31,403 bases of DNA. Source: Priapulus caudatus (Eukaryota > Priapulida > Priapulimorpha > Priapulimorphida > Priapulidae). Of the stretch, positions 1 through 10,641 are shown in pieces; the stretch's first letter is position 1, and each line of letters starts with the position of its first letter. Below the pieces are notes generated by a model. The model was not told the origin of the DNA. It ran no database searches and saw only the letters and a list, made by a program, of their open reading frames with translations. The position numbers and the translations under genes are program-made. The DNA is taken from the NCBI RefSeq assembly GCF_000485595.1, contig NW_014577295.1:90994-122396 (forward strand), given 5' to 3'.

Positions 1-280
1 TGTTCACTCTCTACCCACAGTGTTCACTCTCTACCCACAGTGTTCACTCTCTACCCACAGTGTTCACTCTCTACCCACAGTGTTCACTCTCTACCCACAG
101 TGTTTCCTCTCTACCCACAGTGTTCACTTTCTACCCACAGTGTTTTCTCTCTACCCGCAGTGTTCCCTCTCTACCCACAGTGTTCACTCTCTACCCACAG
201 TGTTCACTCTCTACCCACAGTGTTCCCTCTCTACCCACAGTGTTCACTCTCTACCCACAGTGTTCACTCTCTACCAGCCG
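1..280. repeat. 20-bp minisatellite, about 14 copies, reaching the left edge
   Basis: Unit TGTTCACTCTCTACCCACAG, nearly identical copies with single changes (TTCCCT, TTTTCT, TTCCTC), the last copy degraded at about 275. All three plus-strand frames are open because the unit lacks stops, so the apparent proteins here are artefacts. The array continues beyond the window. Confidence 0.95.
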
Positions 281-1352
281 CAGCTTTCGTCGCCACAGGT
301 TGCTTGCTCTTGCCAGGCGTGTATGCCTGTGTGTACGCCTTACGTATTTACTCGTTATAATGTTGGGGCCCAATGACCGAACGAAGCAACAACGTGAGCG
401 TGCGCGCGCATCGAGCCAAACCCCGGCTGCTATTCGCACACCAGCGAAGAGCTGTTGTTGTAGATTTTCCCGCGTTTACGCTGCAGTGTAAAGCTATATG
501 TTTGCGTTCGTGTAGCCTATAGCGTTGCTATATTGTTATTCATATCAATAGAACCAGCAAATATTTACTTCGTTAAAAAGCCACCGCTTTAAGATATCGT
601 GTCGAATTTCTACAATAGGTGTTGTGAGGCTACGAATATCAAGACGCGTATTAAATTTACTGTATGAGATGCGGTACAAGCAGTGCATGAATTAGAAAAA
701 TTCTTCAATTGTCTAATTCACATACTACTGCTCACCTACTCGACATAAGCATGCATCATATTTGCATATTATTGATATATACCGAAATGTATTATTAACT
801 TTTGATATGTGCATATTATCGTCACACGTTACTTTACAGTTGCCGATTATACTCTCTATCTGCTCTCTGGTAGCTGCTCTCTGCATGAACAGTAACGCAT
901 GTGGTACCGGTATAGAACCGTAGTTCACAGGTGGGTTAAATTGATTAAATTACAGCTCATACAAATTTATTTAAAACAACCCTACCGGCTTGCCTTGGAA
1001 ATATATATATTAAATGTTTATTATAATCATCAATCCTAATAGGATAATTAATGATATATTCTGTGAAAAACTCCACGGTGACGTGGAAGCTATGGTCAGT
1101 GGATAACAGATTAGATTTACTATGCTCATCATATTCACTGCCGACGAACGAATGTCATGTCATCGTATCTTTACGTATCAATGACGCGTAATTTTCCCGT
1201 GACGAATATGTTTTGACTTTATTAAATACAAATAAATTGAAGTAAATGTTTGAATCTTTTAAACGGGTTCAGAATGCATAGATACACGTTACTTCGTTTA
1301 CCGACTCCCATCTTGCGCTTGTCAGTTGTAAAAATTGTCAACATGTCAACAT

Positions 1353-1355
<3 letters not shown>
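281..1355. other. No gene seen
   Basis: AT-rich non-coding DNA after the minisatellite. Open frames are short and have no recognisable protein or splice support. Confidence 0.6.
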
Positions 1356-1401
<46 letters not shown>

Positions 1402-1484
1402 GTGTGTGTGTATGCGCGCGTGTGTGTGTGTATTCGCGAGTGTGTGTGTGCGTGCGCGTTTATGCGCGTGTGCGTGCGTGTGTT
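1356..1484. repeat. TG microsatellite with CG interruptions
   Basis: About 125 bp of (TG)n grading into TGCG and TGTATGCGCG variants toward the right. Cys/Val open frames here are artefacts of the repeat. Confidence 0.95.
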
Positions 1485-2439
1485 CTATGCTTGTCGGTAT
1501 TATATTGTGTGCTTTGCTCGGCGGTCCGTGTTAATTTCATGCTAGCACACTATACATGCCAAGACTTGCCAATACTTAACTACTAAAAAGACTATAAGCA
1601 ATTCGAAGTGATAAAAATCAATCAAAAGAATTTATATAGTAACCGCATTATAAATACTTTATTAATTACACCAAACGTAAGCAATAATCGTATTAAACAC
1701 TGCGTTGTTTTAATAAACAGACAGTGTACTCGAACAAAACGATGCATGCTAAATATGTAGGAGTAACAAGTCCACAGAATTCACAAAACACGAATTCGAA
1801 TGTTTTCTCACATATAGATTCAGCCCTGAATGTGTTTGTCTTTAGCTAAACTGTTCAATAAAGTGTCGACACAAATATTCATGCAGTTATTTCAGCAGCT
1901 TTGTAATATTCTTCTTTACTTAAGAAACAAACAGAAATGGTATTGAAACGGTGCGAGAGATTTTTGTGAAAAATATTACAATAACAATGTGAACGCTGAA
2001 ACTAGGGCTGAAATTCTACCATTACCAGCTGAGATATAATGTACCATATATATACTGAAAATTTAGTTTAGCCAATTTTATCTACAAAGTTAGAACTTAA
2101 TGTAAGTAATTGATGTACTTGGTTATATGAATGAGGTTTCGGTGATAAATCCCTCTATCATATTAGCGTTAGTATCTCACCGACACTATTTTGTTAGTAA
2201 AATATTATTATTTACTTGGTCTTATAAGATACAAAACGTATATACAATTATTACGTATGATAGTACCCATGAAATTAAAATAGAGAACCACCCTTTTTCT
2301 ACGATCACGGGTACTTAATAATTCGAGACATATCAACTGCCAGTAGTACACTTCTTAAAACTACGCAATATTTATATATCACATTCCCCTATCTTATGAA
2401 GTTAACAAAATTCACTTCATCGCAGTCATCAAATACTGC
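1485..2439. other. No gene seen
   Basis: AT-rich sequence with no supported exon, repeat or RNA gene. Confidence 0.55.
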
Positions 2440-3300
2440 TTTTCATCGATGACGTCACTTTCATTACATGCATGCTCATCAGCACCCCAATTCGCCAACG
2501 TTAATTGTTTGATCATGCAAATTCGGGCAAAAATGTACTTATCTGTGTGCCCAGGGATCGGACTGAAATAAATAATTCAAACTTGTTGTTATCAGCGCGT
2601 GACAGTACGATGAGAGATTTGCTGCAATGCGGCACACCATACTATCAACGTTACGGTAATTCTGCATGCAATAAATATGCAATTTGCGACTCGTTCGATG
2701 CACGCAGGCATTCCCCGCATTGCTTATTTAAAAACCGGGTTTCGGAATCTGTGTCTCTCCGTTACTAGCTCCTCCTCCTCTTCTTCAAGGCACATGTAAA
2801 TGTGCATCGCGTGAGTATACCAGTGCGGTAGATTCAGGGAGCTTTGTCGAGGGCATCACCATGGCAACCAGCAGCGCTGGGTTGTTTCGCAAGCCCCAGA
2901 TTCATCGACTCAAGGCGTCATGTAGCTACCTACCTCTCATCGGGCAATAGATTTTGTGCAATCTATACGACTCGATCATCATATATAATTATGAATAATT
3001 TCGCTAAACACGTGCGCGCTCACGTGGCGTGCACGTGACCGGGTACATCAGCGTATTGACGTCGCTTGGTCCTGAAGAGCACAGAACGGCGGTGTGGGAA
3101 GTTCGAAACCAAGCGGTTCGCCGATACCAAAGTCTGCAATATAAAAGTTTTTTCAAATTAACAGAAATATTCAGCCATATTCAGCAATATTCGGCAATAT
3201 TAATCAATATTCAGCAATAAGCAGCAATATTCAGTAATATTCAGCATAATTCAGGATTCTTAACCGGGCGTCACGTGAGCTTGAAGTGATTACGTCACCG
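2440..3300 (+). promoter_or_regulatory. Possible promoter-like region (CRE, TATA-like, repeated E-boxes)
   Basis: A perfect CRE TGACGTCA lies at 2450-2457, TATTTAAAAA near 2724, and four CACGTG E-boxes at 3009-3014, 3021-3026, 3032-3037 and 3272-3277, with another CRE-like ACGTCA near 3292. A good Kozak ATG (CACCATGG) at 2862 opens a short frame MATSSAGLFRKPQIHRLKAS followed by GTAGCT, which could be a donor. No downstream exon was recognised, so a gene start here is only a possibility. Confidence 0.25.
3165..3256. repeat. Short degenerate tandem repeat (ATTCAGCAAT, about 11-12 bp)
   Basis: About eight copies of variants of ATTCAGCAATATTC, with CAGCCAT, CGGCAAT, TAATCAAT and CAGTAAT versions. 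Confidence 0.7.
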
Positions 3301-3832
3301 TAAATAGTAAAAGTAAAAAATTATGTCCACTTTTTCACAAAATGTATATGATTCTGTTCACTTTTTGTGGTTAAATTGCTGCATTATACCTACTTCTTAT
3401 TTTGCCATTCCGTTCGATGTGAACAAACACTCGTGACTCATACATAGTCATTAGCAAGCATTTAATGTCGTGATCAATATATAAAATCGCTCAGATTTTT
3501 TACTAGTTGAAAAATAAATCTTATCAGGTAAGAATTTGAGGATACATTTAGTGCCGAATTAGTACTTACTTTTCATGTGAAAAATTGCAACAACAATTTT
3601 ACAAATATGCACCATAGAAAATTCGTGACGTAGTCAATTTAAACTCAATAATCAGTTTATATGTCTATAAAACATTTAGCTGTAATTAAAACTATACAGC
3701 TTTCCACGTACCGATACATGACTATGAAACAAGCGACCGCACAGTGAACAATCACGATCGCAATATCAATGTAAATATTAATACATTATAATCGGCCATA
3801 GTATAGAGACTAGATCGCGGAGAATGATACAT

Positions 3833-3905
3833 TATCAGGAGTGTATAATATAGAATAGAATATATGTATAATATAGAATAGTGTCTATATTATACACTCC
3901 TGATA
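3833..3905. mobile_element. Hairpin MITE, family A copy 1
   Basis: 21-bp perfect inverted arms starting TATCAGGAGTGTATAATATA, 73 bp in total. Related hairpins occur at 14770-14865, 30306-30350 and 30681-30734. Confidence 0.75.
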
Positions 3906-5129
3906 TTATCATCTTATGAATTCATGCACTGACGATGTTTCCAGTCCATGACTAGCCGAGGACGTTAGTGAACGCATGATCGGTATTATATAATACGTTC
4001 TCACTTTCATCTAATCTCTAACCACCGCATTTCAATAAAAGGTATAGTATAGCACAGTGTAATGTGTGATTATATGGTCGTGTAATTCGATCCGTTTAAC
4101 ATTTATTAAATAAATATCAAATATACATAATAGGATACGTAAATTTGACAGTAGTGTTAGCAGATGTGTTTAAGATGCTGGATGTCCGGTACGGTAAAAG
4201 CTAGAATGCTGGTACTGTTATGATGATAGATGCGTACGCGTATATTACCCTGTCCGTACACCAATCACGCTAAAACAGCTTTGTACATTATTAAATATGT
4301 TACTTATTATATTAACATAGTGCCCCCAACAACAGGCATTAATATATAAATAGGGTTCTACAGTAAATATATTCTCCTATTCTACGCGGTAAACTACGAA
4401 AACGTTTTAAAGAAATCTGAAACATAATTCATAATCCTGTCAAAATTTTAGTAACACTATAGATTGTGAAATAAGAGTTGAATATTCATCCGACGTACGC
4501 ACATGCACGCACACTTAGAACAATAGCTATTGAACACCTAGCTAGCAACCACACATGCACACATCTGTAAAAATCCAATAAACCCACAAGAAATCGATCA
4601 GGCTGACGAAGATGAAATGAAGCGCATAGTAGAATGCGATAATAGTACTTCTGTGCATAGCTACTAAAATAATATGCCGCTAGATCTTAAATATAGCAAT
4701 ACCACAATATTTCACCTTCGAAGCTGGCAATAGTTTAGGAAGAATCACGCGTTTGTTTTTTGTTTTTAGAAAAAAAAACTAACCGGTTTGGTTTATTGGA
4801 CTTTAATGAAAATAAATGAAAATAATTTCGCTTTCTAGCGGTGTATAAATATAGATTTTTCTAAACTCCCTAATTTTTCTCCCTGATTTATAGAGAAGGT
4901 TCCTAACCTACAGAACCAGCCGAGGTAAACGAATATGCAATCACAAATTAGGTACCCTGAAATTTCAAGAAGACACCCCACAACCATGAGAACGCTCGCT
5001 TGCTATCAATCTAATTGTTCCAAAGCACAGCTATTAGCACTTGGCCTTGCGCTCTATTAGCATATTGATGAATATACGATTATACCGATCAAGGTCATCA
5101 CGAATACCATGTCTGCCACAGTTTCGATG
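3906..5129. other. No gene seen
   Basis: AT-rich non-coding DNA downstream of hairpin copy 1. No exon, RNA gene or clear repeat was recognised. Confidence 0.5.
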
Positions 5130-5945
5130 CGAATACACCAGTTACACCGCATTTCTACACACAATACTAACACTGTCATACTTGTTAGGAATAACACAAC
5201 TGTTGCCACGCTCGTTAAAGGCAAGATAAATGTTTATATTCTTGTTGGGTACATTAAGATTTACGTTCTCCTTTTCCGGTTTAATTCACTTTCCCTATTG
5301 CAAAGGGAATTTTCTCAAACTTGAACAATACCAATTTTGCCACATCTGAGCGCTTGTCACAATATAATTGTTCTATGCTTACTAAACATGATATAAATGG
5401 TGTCATACTGGCTAAGTACTAGGCGCACTACAAATTTTGTCAAAGTTGATTGATACAACATTTTCATAGTTGCTCGACACAATATACACTGTCACGCTCG
5501 CAGCACAATATAACAATTTTATGTTTTTTATGTACCAATTTTGGTAACGTTTGCTAGACACAGACAATGTAAATTTTGACATGCGTGCTATGCACAACGT
5601 CTATTTTTCAATACTCGGTGGGCAGAACACAAATATTGCCATATGTTCTAAGTTCAACACTAAATGTGCAAAGATTGCTTGCTACACTATTTCCTTATAC
5701 TTGCATTATTACAATTCAAACCAGTTCGAATACATATGTTAAACAATAAATGTAAATAGTAGTATTTGCCAACAAACAGTCCTACTATAGTTGTTAAATA
5801 GTAGACTAGTTTTGCTGTATTTCTGCTTGTTAGACAGAATATGATTTCCCCAATACTTATTCGGCATAATACTAAATTTGCAATACATTTTAGGCAACTT
5901 TCCAATGTTGTCCTATTTTGCAAGCATAATACTATTTAGTTGGTG
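5130..5945. repeat. Old, strongly diverged ~30-bp tandem repeat
   Basis: Some 20 units of roughly 28-36 bp share the order CTTGTTAG, then ACACAATA, then AATTTTGCCATA. Clear examples are at about 5184, 5460, 5552, 5610 and 5825. Divergence is high, so period and copy number are approximate. Confidence 0.55.
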
Positions 5946-6059
5946 CTATAGCTATATAGACTACGAAATACTGGCATAATAAAACATTGCAAAACTTTAA
6001 ATTATGGTAGAATTTCATGACAAACCAAAAATATAATATCAATTATTTCACACCTTAGT

Positions 6060-6165
6060 TAGCAGTGTGTAATAACAATTGTATATTACAATTGCAATAA
6101 ACACTATTAATGAGTATTACAACTGTAATTACAAGTGTAATACACATTACACTTCATGTAATTTT
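6060..6165. repeat. Imperfect inverted repeat
   Basis: The left part GTGTGTAATAACAATTGTA pairs loosely with the right part near 6116-6165. The right end also holds a tight palindrome around AAGTGTAATACACATTACAC. It may be a decayed hairpin MITE. Confidence 0.35.
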
Positions 6166-6386
6166 AAAGCGAATACCAGATGTACAAGAGACACAAGGTA
6201 AGACAGCAATTGACCTGCCATTCTAAGCAAGATAACCATGAGACTCTTAAATAATGTTTATACGTGTTTTTTTCATGTTCATACCCACATTGTTAACATT
6301 GTGGAACGTTTCTTGCGAAGCAACGTTTTTGGAATGCCCTAATCACTATTCTGATTGACAAACTCTACATGTCAATCATTCCATGC

Positions 6387-6466
6387 AGATCAATGAGCTA
6401 AGAGCAGATCAATGAGCTATGAGCAGATCAATAAGCTATGAGCAGAACAATAAGCTATAGCTTGCA
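6387..6466. repeat. 19-20-bp tandem repeat, 4 copies
   Basis: Unit GCAGATCAATGAGCTATGA with small changes. It lies just 3' of the poly(A) signals of the DUF4139 gene. Confidence 0.85.
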
Positions 6467-6482
6467 GATCTAATTGATTTTT

Positions 6483-6537
6483 TTTATTTTATTCATATTT
6501 TGTTTATTAGCAGGTCTGATTTAAAGTCTGCTTTATT
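6483..6537 (-). terminator. Cluster of poly(A) signals for the DUF4139 gene
   Basis: AATAAA occurs on the minus strand at 6532-6537, 6503-6508, 6488-6493 and 6483-6488, just after the TAA at 6545-6547. The first would give a very short 3' UTR; the others allow a few tens of bases more. Confidence 0.65.
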
Positions 6538-6544
6538 TTCGTAC

Positions 6545-6616
6545 TTAGTCATCTCCGAATTCTGCGGTGTGGAATACAGAGTCCAGCTTACTAGCTGCTG
6601 GATACTCCACAGCATA
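6545..6616 (-). CDS. DUF4139 gene exon 14 (last exon and stop)
   Basis: 72 bp including TAA: YAVEYPAASKLDSVFHTAEF then GDD. The 'Y-x-V-E-Y/H-P' strand closes DUF4139. Acceptor CACTTTTGCAG at 6617-6618. It is 2.6 kb from exon 13, separated by the minisatellite. A poly(A) signal lies 7 nt past the stop. Confidence 0.92.
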   Translation of the reverse strand, partial: YAVEYPAASKLDSVFHTAEFGDD

Positions 6617-9600
6617 CTGCAAAAGTGAAACACCACAGTATATTAGTATATAGTTGATTAGATTTAATTTATATAATTTTATAAATTTATTACCGTGAAT
6701 TAACGTGTGAAAATATTAAAGCATGCCAAGCATCTTGATTTCTTTAATCATCCAGCTTTTACTGGTAATTGGGACATGACCAAGGTGATGTTATGAAAAT
6801 GCATTCACGCGCCTACCCAATAAACCACCTACCAGCCTGCTGCCCCCATCAACCACTCCCCAGCCTGCCTCCCCCATCACGTGACATCCCCATCAACGTC
6901 ACTCCCGTACAGCAGCCTCCCCATCAAACCACCCACGCCTGCCTCTCCCCATCAACGATACACTCCACAGCCTACTCCCCCATCAACTACACTTCCCTAG
7001 CACCAGCTCCCCACAACACTCCGCAGCAGCCTCACCATTCCAACCACTTCCCAGCTGCCTCCCCCATCACCACTCCCAGCCAGCCTCCCCATCCAACCAT
7101 CCCCACAGCCTCCCCATCACCACCTACGCATCCTGCCTCGCCATCACACTTCCCCAGCCTGCGCTCCCCCATCAACCACTGCCCCAGCTGCTTCCCCCAT
7201 CAACACACCTACTAGCCTGCTTCCCCCATCGAACCACTCCCGCAGCCTGCTCACCATCAATCGCTCCCAGTCCTATACCTCCCCATAAACGACACCTCTA
7301 TCAGCGCGTGCTGTCCATCACACACCTCAGTAGTAACACTGCTCCCCCATCAACGGCACTCTCCCAGACTGCCTTTCCCCATTCAACCAGTCCCATCTTG
7401 CCCCTTCCCATCACCACTACCGCAGCCAGCCTCCCCATCAACCACCCCAGCCAGCCTCTCCCCATCGAACACACCCCCAGCCTGGCTCCCCCATCAACTA
7501 GCCCAGGCCTGCTCCCCATCAACCACTTCCCCCGATACAGCCTGCTCCCTCCCATCCAAACACCCCCAGCCGCTCCTGACATGAACCATCTCCTCACAAG
7601 CCTGCCTCCCTGACCATCAAACCTCACTTCCCAGCCTGCTTCCCATCAAACAGTCCCAGCCTGCCTCCCCATCACACGTCCCAGCCGCCTCGCCATCACC
7701 TACTCCACAGCCAGCTCCCCACAACCCACCTACCAGCCTGCTCCCCATCCTACCATCCTCACCTGCCTCCCCCATCAACGCACTCCTCCAGCCTGCCATC
7801 CCCCTCAACGTGACCCTCAGCCTGCCTCCCCCCTCCATCAACTACTCCCAGCTTGCTCCGCCCCATCAACCACCCCTAGCAGTCCCCCATCAACCACTCT
7901 ACCAGATCTCTCCCCATATCATCCCAGCCTGCCTCCCCATCAATCACTCCCAGCAGCGCTGCTCCCGGCATCAATCCACTTCACGGCATGCTGCCCCCCC
8001 ATCACCACTCCCCAGCCTGCCTCCCGCATTCAACCACTCCCCAGCCAGCCTCCCGCCATCAAAGCCAGCTTACCAAGCCGCCTCCACCATCAACACTCAC
8101 CAGCCTGTCCCCCCAGTGCAAACACGTCCTCAGTCGCCCCATCAACCATTCCCACCAGCCTCCCGCCATCAACGTCACCTACCAGCTGCTGCCCGCATCA
8201 ACCACTCCCCTCAAAAAGAGCCCTGCTCCCCACATACGTCATCCCCGCCAGCCCCCCTCAACGACACTCCCTCAGCCTGCCTCCCCCATCAAACCCACAC
8301 AGCTCACCTCCCCCATCAACGCTACTCCACAGCCAGCCTCCCCATCAACCACCTACCAGCCTGCTGTCCCCCATCTACCACTCCCCAGCCTGCCTCCCCA
8401 TCACACACCTCCCGTCAGCCTGCCGTCCGCCCACCACTTCCCCAGCCTGCCTGCCTCCATCACGAACTCCGCCAGACTGCCTCCCCATCAAACAACTCCC
8501 ACAGCTAGCTCACCCCCATGCACTGCCTCTCCGCCTGCTCACGCCATCAACCACTCCACCACCATCGCTCCCCCATGCAACGGCAACTCCCGCAGCGCCT
8601 CCGCCCATGCAAAGCCACCGTACCAGCTCTGCCTCCCCAATTCTACCAGCCCCCCCTCCCCCATCAACGCATTCCCCAGCCTGCTTCTGTGCCTCATGTC
8701 ACTACAGTCACCAGACCTGCATCCCCCATTACCACTCCCCAGCCTGCCTCCCCCATCAACCACTCCCCAGCCTGCCTCCCCCATCAACCACTCCCCAGCC
8801 TGCCTCCCCCATCAACCACCTACCAGCATACTACACCGTACCCGTAATTCACACCCCAGCCTGCCCCCCCCCATCAAACACCCACCAACTTGCTTCCCAG
8901 AACCAGCCACCAGCCTGCTGCCCCCACCCACCATCCACCACCCTACCTGCTTTAAGCTGGGTTTACACTGCCAACTTTGTGTTGCCGAATTGCCAAATTG
9001 TAAAACTTCGCAATTTCGCAACCAACAATCGACAAAAGGTGCACGTCCAACCGATCGATAGCAGCTAGTTGGAAGATTAGAATATGTTCTAATTCGGCAA
9101 TTCGCCAAGTTGGCAGTGTAAAACCAGCTTTACCCATAACTCATCCCCCAGCCTGTCTACACCATCATTCACCTTCTTATTCCTGCACAAGAAATCTCAC
9201 CTTCAGTGTAAAGGTTTCAGCTTCTCCGGGCTTAACTGTTCTCTCCCACTCAATATTGTTGTTTTTGTTTTGCCTCACTGGTGGTTTGGTATCCTCTGCC
9301 TTCCTGTTTTCCCTGGGAAGCACTGGCTCTAGTAGTGTCACCTGGTGGATGACCAGAGAAATTTATACCACCAATTTCTAATACATGGAGCAAAATTAAT
9401 GTCAGGGGTAAATAATGACAAATTTTTGTCATTATTCACCGCCGTTAATATCTATGACTAAAAAATTTAAGAATAGGACATATGAGAATCTCTGCATTTG
9501 AATATGTTTGCAATTACTCTTAACACTCTGTTTAAATTTGGATTTGAAGTTTTTGTGCTACAATGAATGCTTACACAAATTAAATGGTTACACTAACACC

Positions 9601-10604
9601 ATCTGGTCAATTATGTAGTAGTAAAAGATGCACAAATATGTCAGGGCATATAGCAATCAACTCACGTAATGAATAAAAGGAGCACAGCTGCTGACATAAC
9701 TTTGACATAACTTTGGTATATATATATATTTATATCACAAGTGAATGACACTGCCTTTCACTGACGATGGGAAGGCTATTTCACTGACGATAATGTGCTT
9801 TTAGGTGTAATTTATAAGAGATCAATGCAATGACTGTCACCTTTATTTTTTCCTCGACACTGCGCGGCAGCTGCTCTTCCACTGTGATGTTGATCGCTTG
9901 CTCACGCGTATTCTTCACAGTAACGTCCTGCTGATGGGTCACGTGCGACACCTAGTGGGGGAAATACAAACTATAAATACTGGTTCATGACAAACGGTGA
10001 CAGACCAAGAAGGAAACTGAAGCGAAACACGTGGTAGTTATTTATTTAGCTGATCAAATAATTTTACAGATTACGTGGTCATCTAATGGCTCGTCTCGTG
10101 ACTTGTTCTTATTGATATTACGACATGTGACTGTTATATATCTAATACGAGGATTGGCAGTGGCAGTCAAATGCCTGGGAGCGGGTACACGAAATGCCTG
10201 CGCATAGCAAACGCCATCTAGTGCCGAAGCTTGCAATATTTGGCCAGATAGGATACGGGTAGCGGACACATGCTGAACATATACGATTAACTTGCTGTTC
10301 AGCTTTATCATTTAAGCAACGTCCCTCTTTCCTGAGTGGAGATCTTACACCTGAATGCAATCACTATGGGGCCACTATTACCTTGGTGAAGACACCATGT
10401 TTAGCATGGAACTTGTGTTCAGGAGGATAAGTGATTCTAATCGCTGGATCCACTCCCAGGAAGCAGGTGAATTCCTCAGAAGGACTCACTGACTTCAGTT
10501 GTGACTAGAAGGAGTTAAACAATCGAAGGGCTTCTAGAATATCAAACATTCTCAAATTCTCGGAAAAATTCTCAAATAAATGCATGCAAATGACAATCTA
10601 TTAC

Positions 10605-10641
<37 letters not shown>

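Noticed and set aside
1-280. CRISPR-like regular array or a repeat protein
   Set aside because: The units are contiguous with no unique spacers, and the protein-like frames exist only because the 20-bp unit has no stops. The genome is eukaryotic.
6769-9068. Several Pro/Ser/His-rich open frames of up to 357 aa on the plus strand
   Set aside because: They are translations of the 28-bp minisatellite in all frames, with start and stop set by indels between units.
10054-10360. Minus-strand open frames between exons 11 and 12
   Set aside because: The DUF4139 reading frame passes cleanly from exon 11 to exon 12 in phase 0, and these frames have no similarity to the family.
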